The notes under the pieces: generated by a model | Database searches by the model: none | What the model was told of the DNA's origin: nothing | What the model saw: the letters and a program-made list of their open reading frames with translations, nothing else | Source of the DNA: JBDIBB01 sp039812685 | GTDB taxonomy: Bacteria > Acidobacteriota > Vicinamibacteria > Vicinamibacterales > JAFNAJ01 | Direction of reading: 5' to 3' | Length of the DNA: 10,827 bases | Assembly (NCBI GenBank): GCA_039812685.1 | Contig: JBDIBB010000126.1 | Span: forward strand, 1 to 10,827 | Shown here: in pieces, positions 1-8,283 of the stretch | Position numbering within the stretch: position 1 is the stretch's first letter | Layout: each line of letters opens with the position of its first letter | Program-made: the position numbers and the translations under genes

Positions 1-15
1 AGGCCGCCTGACCTC

Positions 16-74
16 GGTAACCCGATTTATGGCGCGACGGAGAGGGCTTGGGTAACAGTTACTTTTGGCGCGAC
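16..74. repeat. Imperfect two-copy direct repeat in intergenic DNA
   Basis: The motif GGTAAC followed 8-9 bases later by TGGCGCGAC occurs twice, at 16-38 and 51-74. Both copies are followed by a GGG-containing stretch. The second copy also contains a perfect 5-base inverted repeat around one base (GTAAC-A-GTTAC, 52-62). The segment is richer in A/T than its surroundings. It lies downstream of the CreD-like gene and no gene can be supported here. It could be an operator for a gene to the left of the window, a degenerate mobile-element end, or a copy of a dispersed genomic repeat. Nothing in the window decides between these. Confidence 0.45.
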
Positions 75-130
75 AGGGCGTCGCATCCGCAGCCGCCGCG
101 CGCCGCGATCCTGCCGCCGGCCGAGAGGAA

Positions 131-146
131 GCGACCCACCGGTCGC
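131..146 (-). terminator. Possible terminator hairpin after the CreD-like gene
   Basis: A perfect 6-base stem (GCGACC/GGTCGC) closes a 4-base loop, 12 bases after the CreD-like stop codon. Read on the minus strand it is followed by TTCCTCTC, which is pyrimidine-rich but not a true U-run. Position favours a terminator; the short stem and weak tail keep this tentative. Confidence 0.35.
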
Positions 147-158
147 AACCCCACCCCG

Positions 159-1433
159 TCACCGTGCCCCCGCTCCCTCCAGCGATCGCCTCTCGAACGC
201 GTCGGCCCAACGCACACGCGCGGTCATCTGCATGAGCACGAAGAGGGTGATGACCGCGCCGAGCGTCACGGCGAGCCCCGTGTAGCCCTCGAAGAAGAAC
301 GCGTAGCTGAAGAGCACCAGGAAGACGAACTGCGCGGTCCCGGCCTGCAACAGCGCCCGCCGCATCCCGGTGACCACGCGCAGGTAACTGATCACCAGGA
401 CAAGGCTCGTCGTGGCCGCAATCGCGAACGACACGTGAATCGACAGGTGGTCCACGAGGTAGGCGAGCAGCAGGTGGAAGGCGAAGAACGCAGCCGCGAG
501 GAAGAAGTGATTCATCGGGTGCAGGTTCTCGCCCCGCACCACGCCGAGCATCACCAGCACCGCGAGGAAGAACAACAGCGACACGGGCGCGAAGAACGTG
601 ATGCGCGCCGCGACGGGCCCGGGATTCAGCCGGTTGGGCGGATCCATCCCGAGCTTCTGGCCGGTGACCAGGTTCTCGAACCGCCAGGTCAACCGCCACC
701 CGCCGCCCACGCGCTCGCTCGTGGTGGGCGACATGGTGCCCGGCGGGAAGTCGATGGCGGTGAAGTCGGTCGTCATCCGCAGTTCGAAGTCCCTCACCTG
801 CGTCACGTCCCGATCGCCGAACGCGTACAGCCACGTCCCGAGCCCGCGCGAGCGATAGCCCACCTCGACGCTCACCTGGCCGTTGGCCGGGACCAGGGCC
901 GACGCCGATGCGCCCTTCTGGAGGACCTCGCCGGTCGTGGGCGCCTTCCCGTCGAGCAGGAACACGAAGTCGTCGTAGATCGCGGTGGAGTTGGGGAAGT
1001 CGAAGCTCACATGAAGCCAGCGGGGCTCGGCGTCTGGATTACGGAACGTGTAGCGCCCGTGAAAGACGACGCCGTAGGTGTCGTACCAGAGCAGACCGCG
1101 CCGTCGATGATCGAGGGAGAGCCCCACCTCCACCCGGGAGGCCATGAGGGGAGCCGGCGCGAAGACGCTGGCCGGGCGGGTCACGGTACGCTCGGCCGTC
1201 GCCCGGCCCTCCTGATCCTTCTCGGTCACGGTCTCGGTCACCATGCCTTCACGGGCGACCCGCGCCGTGGGAGCCGCCTGCTGGTGCGGCCCACCCCACA
1301 GCAACTCCACCTCCTTGGTCATCCGTCCGTCGCTCTCCCCCGTGCGAACGCCAATGGACGCGCCGAGGACGAACCACGCGCACGTCGTGCCCACGAAGAT
1401 CAGGACGATGGCCACGAGCCGGGATACGGTCAC
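159..1433 (-). CDS. CreD-like inner-membrane protein
   Basis: A predicted 424-residue polytopic membrane protein. One hydrophobic segment lies at about residues 5-25. A soluble, probably periplasmic, beta-rich region follows to about 275, and the C-terminus packs hydrophobic segments at about 276-298, 308-326, 331-349, 365-381 and 384-403. The C-terminal block resembles CreD: LHPMNHFFLAAAFFAF at about 304-319 matches the HPxxYxxxGLAxxxFY-type signature, and EGYTGLAVTLG (382-392) precedes a last helix ending RVRW, as in CreD. Length is close to E. coli CreD (about 450). In E. coli CreD belongs to the CreBC regulon and its biochemical role is unclear. The start chosen is the second of two tandem GTG codons, 5 bases after GAGGAGG; a longer reading frame back to 1613 overlaps the upstream gene and has Arg/Pro-rich sequence without a ribosome site. 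It sits 85 bases behind the winged-helix regulator, so the two are probably co-transcribed. Confidence 0.75.
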   Translation of the reverse strand: MTVSRLVAIVLIFVGTTCAWFVLGASIGVRTGESDGRMTKEVELLWGGPHQQAAPTARVAREGMVTETVTEKDQEGRATAERTVTRPASVFAPAPLMASRVEVGLSLDHRRRGLLWYDTYGVVFHGRYTFRNPDAEPRWLHVSFDFPNSTAIYDDFVFLLDGKAPTTGEVLQKGASASALVPANGQVSVEVGYRSRGLGTWLYAFGDRDVTQVRDFELRMTTDFTAIDFPPGTMSPTTSERVGGGWRLTWRFENLVTGQKLGMDPPNRLNPGPVAARITFFAPVSLLFFLAVLVMLGVVRGENLHPMNHFFLAAAFFAFHLLLAYLVDHLSIHVSFAIAATTSLVLVISYLRVVTGMRRALLQAGTAQFVFLVLFSYAFFFEGYTGLAVTLGAVITLFVLMQMTARVRWADAFERRSLEGAGAR

Positions 1434-1438
1434 CACAC

Positions 1439-1445
1439 CCTCCTC
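1439..1445 (-). promoter_or_regulatory. Shine-Dalgarno deciding the start of the CreD-like gene
   Basis: GAGGAGG lies 2 bases before GTG at 1436 and 5 bases before GTG at 1433. The 5-base spacing favours the start at 1433 and argues against the upstream in-frame ATG at 1613. Confidence 0.65.
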
Positions 1446-1518
1446 GCCGCGGCGGACCGGTCGGGCGGTCCGGGACACGGCCGGCCAACAGCATGGCGTG
1501 ACGGGTCGCCCGGAGTCC

Positions 1519-2985
1519 TCAGCGGGACGTGAGCGTTGCGTGAGGGTTGGGTGATCGCGTGCGTCCGGGGCGCCGCACGAGGCCGAGGGTGAGGCCGAAT
1601 CCGAAGGCCGCACCCTCGACCGCGCCGATGGCCGCGCTGGTCACGGGGCCGAACTCCGGCTCGCCGACCGCGCGCGCCAGGGGGCGGAAGGAGAGCTGGG
1701 ACTGGCGCGTCGCCTGGGCCAGGGCGTTGACGAGGCCCCCCACCATCGGGCGCCCGCTGGCGCCGAGGGCGACCGCGGCCACGGCACATGCGCCAGCGAC
1801 CAGGGCCGCCGCATGGAGTCTGGCCGCGCCCCGCGGGGCCGCCATCGCGCCACCTGTCACGCGCGATGTCGCCCTCGCATATCCCGCGCCCACGGCCGCG
1901 CCCACCACCAGGCCCTCGAAGGGCCCACGCATCTCGAGCCCGACGCCGAAGAGCGCGTCGAGCGTCCACAGCACGAGGAACCGCCCGATCCAGCCGGCCA
2001 GCGCGCCGCCGGCGGCCGATGCCGCCATCAGCGCCGCTCCGCGGGCCGAACGCGCCAGTGCCTCTGCCGCCGACAGTCCCGCACCAACCCAGGCGCCTCC
2101 CCACCCGCCGGCCAGGGCGCCCACGATCGCCAGCACGGGCGCAGCGGTGAACGGGGCGTTCGCTCCAGGCAGGAGGGCAAGGCACGCCCCGCCCACGCCG
2201 CCCGTCAACAGGCCCGCTGCCGCGGCACCGAGGGTGCCCGTGGCCCAGCGCCACCCGGCCTGCCGCCACAGGCGCGCGGCCCGGATCCGTGCGAGGCCCA
2301 GCACGACGCCGACGCCCCCGCCGTCGTGCCAGATCGGCACCTCACCGGCACCGGGCACGTCCCATCGCGCGTCGCGCATCAGGGCGCGCGCCGCCGAGCA
2401 TCCCGGACGCGACCCCAGCCGGGCCATCGCGCGGTCGGTCCCGAGCACATGGAGGCGTTCCGCGGCATCCCTGCGCTCGTCGTCGGTCAACTCGCGCGCG
2501 CACAGCCGCGCCAGCCAGCGATCGATCTCGCCGTCCCTGTCTTCGAGCGGCCGGGGCGGCTGCCGGATCGCGTCCTGGACAGCGGGCTCGACAGGCGGGG
2601 GAGATGAACCCGCCACCGGTGCACGTTCGCCCGGATCCCTGTCAGCGATGGGGCCCTCGTCGGGCTCCTCGACGACCTCGGGGCAGACGAATCGATACCC
2701 GTGGCGCGAGACGGTGCGGATGAACCTCGACTCGCGCGGGTCGTCACCGAGCGTCCGCCGGAGCGCACGGACGGCCTGCGTCAACGCGCCGTCGGAGACC
2801 ACGACGTCGGACCAGACGCTGGAGAAGATGACGTCTCGGTGCACGGCCTCTTGGCGTCGCGCGAGCAGCAGCACCAGCAGGTCGAAGTACCGGGGGATCA
2901 GCGGCACCTCGCGTCCCGCCCTCACCAGCAACCGCTGGCGGGGCGAGACGACGAAGCCGGCGAACCGGAAGCGTGGCAACGACAC
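1519..2985 (-). CDS. Winged-helix (OmpR/PhoB-type) regulator with polytopic membrane C-terminus
   Basis: A 488-residue protein starting at GTG. Residues 1-102 form a complete Trans_reg_C-type winged helix: VPLIPRYFDLLVLLL (27-41), the VWSDVVVSDGALTQAVRALRR recognition region (57-77), LGDD (79-82) and the closing wing TVSRHGYRF (91-99). No receiver domain precedes it, so this is a one-component CadC/ToxR-style layout. Residues 103-145 are Pro/Glu-rich linker and 146-215 a charged, probably helical region. From about 225 the protein is Gly/Ala-rich and hydrophobic, with stretches near 248-272, 281-305, 316-346, 353-370, 388-409 and 445-470, suggesting about five or six membrane helices rather than the single helix and periplasmic sensor of classical CadC. 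The start is 21 bases after the M28 peptidase stop, consistent with one operon; the ribosome site is weak. The signal sensed and target genes are unknown. The CreD-like gene directly follows. Confidence 0.8.
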   Translation of the reverse strand: MSLPRFRFAGFVVSPRQRLLVRAGREVPLIPRYFDLLVLLLARRQEAVHRDVIFSSVWSDVVVSDGALTQAVRALRRTLGDDPRESRFIRTVSRHGYRFVCPEVVEEPDEGPIADRDPGERAPVAGSSPPPVEPAVQDAIRQPPRPLEDRDGEIDRWLARLCARELTDDERRDAAERLHVLGTDRAMARLGSRPGCSAARALMRDARWDVPGAGEVPIWHDGGGVGVVLGLARIRAARLWRQAGWRWATGTLGAAAAGLLTGGVGGACLALLPGANAPFTAAPVLAIVGALAGGWGGAWVGAGLSAAEALARSARGAALMAASAAGGALAGWIGRFLVLWTLDALFGVGLEMRGPFEGLVVGAAVGAGYARATSRVTGGAMAAPRGAARLHAAALVAGACAVAAVALGASGRPMVGGLVNALAQATRQSQLSFRPLARAVGEPEFGPVTSAAIGAVEGAAFGFGLTLGLVRRPGRTRSPNPHATLTSR

Positions 2986-3006
2986 CGTGGCCGTACCGGG
3001 TCGCGC

Positions 3007-4683
<1,677 letters not shown>

Positions 4684-4689
4684 CCGAAC

Positions 4690-4694
4690 CCTCC
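4690..4694 (-). promoter_or_regulatory. Shine-Dalgarno of the M28 peptidase gene
   Basis: GGAGG lies 6 bases upstream of the ATG at 4683. It fixes the start immediately before the signal peptide and rules out the long upstream extension of the frame. Confidence 0.75.
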
Positions 4695-4703
4695 AGGAAT
4701 GCC

Positions 4704-4722
4704 GCCCCGGCGATGCCGGGGC
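4704..4722 (-). promoter_or_regulatory. Leader hairpin before the M28 peptidase gene
   Basis: A perfect 8-base stem (GCCCCGGC/GCCGGGGC) closes a 3-base loop. It lies between the candidate -10 element and the Shine-Dalgarno, so it would form at the very 5' end of the mRNA about 10 bases before the ribosome site. It could stabilise the transcript or affect translation; no known riboswitch fold is recognisable. Confidence 0.45.
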
Positions 4723-4733
4723 TGGAGGACGCG

Positions 4734-4739
4734 ATTGTA
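4734..4739 (-). promoter_or_regulatory. Candidate -10 element for the M28 peptidase operon
   Basis: TTTACAATC on the minus strand contains TACAAT, one mismatch from the consensus TATAAT, in an otherwise almost A/T-free gap. Transcription would begin near 4727, giving a leader of about 44 bases. No convincing -35 hexamer is found 16-18 bases upstream. This promoter would serve the peptidase and perhaps the regulator and CreD-like genes behind it. Confidence 0.4.
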
Positions 4740-4796
4740 AACCCGGGGGCGGGCGAACGCGCGGCCCACGTGCCGCGACCAGGCCGGCCTCCGGCC

Positions 4797-4828
4797 GGCG
4801 GCCGCCCCGGAGAAGGGGGACGGCCGCC
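4797..4828 (-). terminator. Terminator-like hairpin after the complete TonB-dependent receptor
   Basis: An 8-base perfect stem (GGCGGCCG/CGGCCGCC, 4797-4804 and 4821-4828) encloses a second CCCC/GGGG pairing, giving about 12 base pairs with one bulge and a GGAGAA-side loop. It begins about 20 bases after the receptor stop. No U-run follows on the minus strand. A second small hairpin (GCCGGCC-TCC-GGCCGGC, 4783-4799) overlaps its 3' side and could compete with it. Position suits a terminator or an mRNA 3'-end stabiliser. Confidence 0.5.
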
Positions 4829-4847
4829 AGCCGCATGACGCCGGGTA

Positions 4848-7800
4848 CTAGAAGTAAGCCTTCACCACCAGTTCGATCACGCGCGGCGCGCCGATCGTCG
4901 TCGTGATCAGGCCGAAGGTGTTCGGCGCGGAGATGTCGCGGGCTGGCGGGCCCATGTTCGGATGGTTGAAGAGGTTGAAGGCCTCTACCCTGAACTCGAA
5001 GTAGCGCGCCGAGCTGGCGAGGTTGAACTTCTTGCCGAGCATCATGTCGACGTTCCAGTAGCCGGGCGCGCGCGCCGAGCCCACCGGGCAGTTGCCGAAG
5101 GTGCCGAGCGGCGCCATGGCGAAGCCGTTGATGTCGAGCCACTTGGTGATCGACTGGTCGGAGGGCTTCCAGTTGCCGACGCAGTTGGGGCGCTCGAACC
5201 CGCGCTCACCCTGCAGCGAGCGGTTGCGGCCGTCGATGATGGTGACCGGGACGCCCGTGCGCGCCTGGAAGATGCCGCTGACGCGCCAGCCGCCCAGCAG
5301 CGCGTCGGTCAGGGTGTTCCAGTCGCTGCCAACCGCGCGCCCGGATCCGATCGGCAGCTCGTAGCTCGCCGAGGCGACCAGGTTGTGGCGCACGTCGAAG
5401 AACGCTGGCCCGTATTCGGCCTCCGGATCGTACGTGTTCTGCCAGTAGGCGCCTTCCGAGTTCACGAAGCCGGCCGCGCCGTAGAAGCCGCGGTTGTTGC
5501 TCTTGGCCTTGGCCAGGGTGTAGGACGCCATGTATTCGAGACCGCCCGTGTTGCGCTGACGAACCCCCATCTGCAGCGAGTTGTAGTTGGAGTGCGAGCG
5601 CGACGTGGTGGCGGCGATCGTCGTGATGAGCGGCTGCGCCTTGTAGAGCGGCCGGCGCGTCGCCTTCGGCGCCCACGTCAACGGGTCGCCCACGCCCGGC
5701 AGCGCCTGGTTGCCCTCGGTCGGCGTCACCAGGTTGGTGGCGTCGTGTCCGACGTAGCCGATCTGCGCCGACATCGCCGACGACAGCTGGTACTCGAAGA
5801 ACACGTTGTACTGCTGGGTGAACTGCGGCCGCAGGTTGGGATCGAACGCCCGGACGTTGCCCGTCGGCGTGGTGCCGGGGATGAGGTCGCTGAAGCCGCT
5901 GGCCGCGGTGCCGGCGCCAGTCGACGAGTCGTAGTTGACGTTGGACTCGAAGAAGAACGGCGGATTCAGCGGCAGGCGCAGGTTGGCGCCCGTGCCCTCC
6001 ATGAACTGCGAGATGCCGTAGCCGCCCCGGAGCACCGCGCGGTCGCCGAGCTTCCACGCCGCGCCGAGTCGCGGCTCCCACCCGTTGTAGAACGGCTTGT
6101 AGAGGGCGCGATCCTCGATGCTGCCGTCCTTGGCGAAAATCTGTGCGCCGGTCGTGAGATCGAAGTTCGACTGCCGGTTGTCCTTCTCCACCAGCGGCGA
6201 CGTGTAGGCCCAGCGGATGCCCAGGTTGAGCGTGAGGTTGGGCGTCACCTTGAAGTCGTCCTGCGCGAACAGCCCGATGCGATTCTGCAGGTGCGTCCAG
6301 GGATCGTCGGGATCGCCGCCGCCGCGTCCCTTGCTCGAGGCCAGGTCGAGCAGGAAGTCGGAGAACGCGTAGCCGGTGAACGCGCCGTTGTAGTTGATGA
6401 AGCCGAGCACGCCGTTGTTGCCCGCATAGAACCGCTGCTGGTTGTAGTGCAGGAGCTGGCCGCCGAACTTCATCGTGTGGCGTCCCTTCAGCCACGTGAG
6501 CCGCTCGTTGATCTGGAAGGTGCGGACCAGCGTGTCGCTGTTGCTGGCGATGTTGCCGGGAGCCGTCAGGCCGCTGCCCCAGCCGATCGAGCTCATGCCG
6601 CCGATCGGCTGGCCGCCCGCGATGCCGTACTTCGCGTTGGCGCTGCCGATGCCCGCCCAGTCGGCCACGCCGTTGGCCCGGCTCGTGCTGATGTAGCCCA
6701 CCAGCGCCTCGTTGACGATGGCGGCGCCGAACAGGCGGTTCCAGTTGAAGCCGACGTTCCAGAACGGCTGGTCGTCGAACGAGCCCATGATCAGCGGGAA
6801 CGCGGCGAGCGTCGTGTCGCTGCGGAACGACTTCATCGACAGGCGGCCGAAGATCTTGTCGTTCTGCGACGCGTTCCAGTCGAGCCGGATGTCGCCCTGG
6901 TGCGCGCGGACCTCGGTCAGCGTCTGGCCGACGTAGTTGCCGGTGACGCCCGCCACCGGGGCGTTGGGCAGCGGGTAGTTGGCCGTGTCGCCCAGGATCG
7001 CCCGCGCGACGGGGCTGATGCGGCTGGCCGGGATCTGGTTGTTCGGGAACGGCAGGCCCGTCAGCGGGTCGCGGATCACGACGTTCACGCTCGAGAGGTC
7101 GCCGTTGCGCCACGCCGCGGGCGCCACCGACGCCGTCGTGGCTCCGGGCGCGTCCTGGCGCGAGCCCTGATAGTCGCCGAAGAAGAACAGCTTGTCGCGC
7201 ATCAGCGGCCCGCCGAACGTGGCGCCGAAGATGTCCTGCCGGCGCTTGGGCTTGGCCGCGCCGGACCGGTTGTTCTCCCAGCGGTTCGCGTCGAGATCGC
7301 TGTTGCGGTAGAACTCGAACGCGTTGCCCTTGAACATGTTCGATCCCGACTTGAGCACGCTGGCGATCACCGCGCCGCCGACGTTGCCGGTGTCGGCGGT
7401 GTAGTTGTTGGTCTCGACGGCCACCTCGGCCACCGCATCGGGGCTCGGCTGGTAGCCGACGCCGTTGTCGAGGCTGTCGTTCACGTCGAGGCCGTCGAGC
7501 GTGTAGTTGTTCACCTGCTCGCGGTTGCCGTTGACGAACGGCCTCGCGCCGCTCTGGCCGGGCACGCTGGTGAACCCGGCCGGGTTCACCGTCATCGTCC
7601 CGGGCAGCAGGAGGGCGAGCTGGCTGGCGTTGCGGCCGTTGAGCGGCAGCGTCGTCGCCGTGCTCCCCGAGATGACCTCGCCCACGGTGACCGTCTCGGT
7701 CTGCAGGATCGGCGCGGCGGCCTCCACCTGGATGGTTTCCTCGAGGGTCCCCACCAGCATCCGCAGGTCGAGGCGGGCCACCTGCCTCGCCTCGAGCGTG

Positions 7801-8093
7801 AACTCGGGCGTCGCCGCGGTCCGGAACCCGCTCAGCTCGGCCTTCACCGTGTAGCGGCCCACCGGCACCGACGTGACCGTGTAGTTGCCGGCTTCGTTGG
7901 AGACCGCCACGTACGGGACGTTGGTGGCGACGTTGGTGGCGGTGATCGTGACGCCCGGCAGCGCGGCGCCGGTTTCGTCCGTGATCAGGCCGGTGATCGA
8001 CGCGGCGCCCGTCTGCGCATGGGCGGTTGCCACGCAGCAGGCGAGCGCCAGCAGCCACAGCGCGACGACGCGTGGCGTCCTGACAGTAAACAT
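4848..8093 (-). CDS. Oar-like TonB-dependent outer-membrane receptor, complete
   Basis: A 1081-residue receptor. Residues 1-26 are a signal peptide (cleavage AHA|Q). Residues about 29-110 form a carboxypeptidase-regulatory-like beta domain (ITGLITDETGAALPGVTITA, GNYTVTSVPVGRYTVKAEL). EETIQVEA (118-125) resembles a TonB box. A plug domain follows with LPLNGRNASQLALLLPG (149-165) and NNYTLDGLDVND (195-206), motifs typical of Oar-type receptors, then a beta-barrel from about 250 to the C-terminus, which ends in aromatic YF. The usual role is TonB/ExbBD-driven import of large solutes across the outer membrane; the ligand is not predictable. ATG at 8093 is preceded by AAGGGGGAG two bases upstream. 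A paralogous receptor lies upstream beyond the M29-like gene. The C-terminal 384 residues match it at about 80% identity by hand alignment. It appears to be a single gene with its own promoter and a hairpin after the stop. Confidence 0.93.
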   Translation of the reverse strand: MFTVRTPRVVALWLLALACCVATAHAQTGAASITGLITDETGAALPGVTITATNVATNVPYVAVSNEAGNYTVTSVPVGRYTVKAELSGFRTAATPEFTLEARQVARLDLRMLVGTLEETIQVEAAAPILQTETVTVGEVISGSTATTLPLNGRNASQLALLLPGTMTVNPAGFTSVPGQSGARPFVNGNREQVNNYTLDGLDVNDSLDNGVGYQPSPDAVAEVAVETNNYTADTGNVGGAVIASVLKSGSNMFKGNAFEFYRNSDLDANRWENNRSGAAKPKRRQDIFGATFGGPLMRDKLFFFGDYQGSRQDAPGATTASVAPAAWRNGDLSSVNVVIRDPLTGLPFPNNQIPASRISPVARAILGDTANYPLPNAPVAGVTGNYVGQTLTEVRAHQGDIRLDWNASQNDKIFGRLSMKSFRSDTTLAAFPLIMGSFDDQPFWNVGFNWNRLFGAAIVNEALVGYISTSRANGVADWAGIGSANAKYGIAGGQPIGGMSSIGWGSGLTAPGNIASNSDTLVRTFQINERLTWLKGRHTMKFGGQLLHYNQQRFYAGNNGVLGFINYNGAFTGYAFSDFLLDLASSKGRGGGDPDDPWTHLQNRIGLFAQDDFKVTPNLTLNLGIRWAYTSPLVEKDNRQSNFDLTTGAQIFAKDGSIEDRALYKPFYNGWEPRLGAAWKLGDRAVLRGGYGISQFMEGTGANLRLPLNPPFFFESNVNYDSSTGAGTAASGFSDLIPGTTPTGNVRAFDPNLRPQFTQQYNVFFEYQLSSAMSAQIGYVGHDATNLVTPTEGNQALPGVGDPLTWAPKATRRPLYKAQPLITTIAATTSRSHSNYNSLQMGVRQRNTGGLEYMASYTLAKAKSNNRGFYGAAGFVNSEGAYWQNTYDPEAEYGPAFFDVRHNLVASASYELPIGSGRAVGSDWNTLTDALLGGWRVSGIFQARTGVPVTIIDGRNRSLQGERGFERPNCVGNWKPSDQSITKWLDINGFAMAPLGTFGNCPVGSARAPGYWNVDMMLGKKFNLASSARYFEFRVEAFNLFNHPNMGPPARDISAPNTFGLITTTIGAPRVIELVVKAYF
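5638..5718. repeat. 81-base segment identical in both receptor genes, copy 1
   Basis: This barrel-coding segment (around residues 793-818, containing GVGDPLTWAPKATRRPLYKA) is base-for-base identical to 10461-10541, including all third codon positions. One mismatch at its right-hand transcriptional side (5637 versus 10460) separates it from a further identical run. Flanking parts of the two genes are clearly more diverged. Confidence 0.9.
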
Positions 8094-8107
8094 GTCTCCC
8101 CCTTCGT

Positions 8108-8124
8108 GCCGGCGTCGTGCCGGC
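8108..8124 (-). promoter_or_regulatory. Leader hairpin before the complete receptor gene
   Basis: GCCGGC-5 base loop-GCCGGC can fold just upstream of the AAGGGGGAG ribosome site (8104-8096). The same stretch is also a near-tandem repeat of GCCGGCACGA. It lies inside the predicted leader of about 45 bases. The arrangement of a hairpin next to the ribosome site parallels the M28 gene leader. Confidence 0.4.
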
Positions 8125-8145
8125 CCAGGCTCTGATGCCGGGCGT

Positions 8146-8174
8146 TACCTACACCAGCCCGGTGCATTTGTCAA
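8146..8174 (-). promoter_or_regulatory. Candidate promoter of the complete receptor gene
   Basis: A perfect TTGACA -35 hexamer (8174-8169) is followed after 17 bases by TAGGTA (8151-8146) as the -10 position. The -10 is a poor match (TA retained, remainder divergent), so the call rests on the -35, the exact spacing and the location. Transcription would start near 8139, about 45 bases before the ATG. Confidence 0.45.
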
Positions 8175-8228
8175 AGGACGTCGGCACGCGAACCGCGGAC
8201 GACAGCAGCCCGGACGCGCGTCGCCCGA

Positions 8229-8250
8229 TGCGGCCGAACTACGGCCCGCA
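8229..8250 (-). terminator. Possible terminator hairpin after the M29-like gene
   Basis: TGCGGCCG pairs with CGGCCCGCA across a 5-base loop with one bulged base. It begins 33 bases after the M29-like stop and ends before the receptor promoter candidate. No U-run follows, so it may equally be a chance GC-rich fold. Confidence 0.3.
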
Positions 8251-8283
8251 CACCCGCCAGGTTCCCCGGCGGCCGGCGGCCCG

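Noticed and set aside
4684..5142. A 153-residue N-terminal extension of the M28 peptidase
   Set aside because: It overlaps the end of the receptor gene in another frame and would bury the signal peptide; the ATG at 4683 has a good ribosome site.
5206..8058. A second long minus-strand frame of 950 codons inside the receptor gene
   Set aside because: It is an out-of-frame shadow made largely of Arg, Gln and Pro, with no signal peptide or ribosome site.
4962..8135. A 1057-codon open frame on the plus strand opposite the receptor gene
   Set aside because: It is antisense to a clear receptor, rich in Arg/Ala/Val/His with no recognisable domain, and is explained by G/C-biased third positions leaving the opposite frame free of stops.
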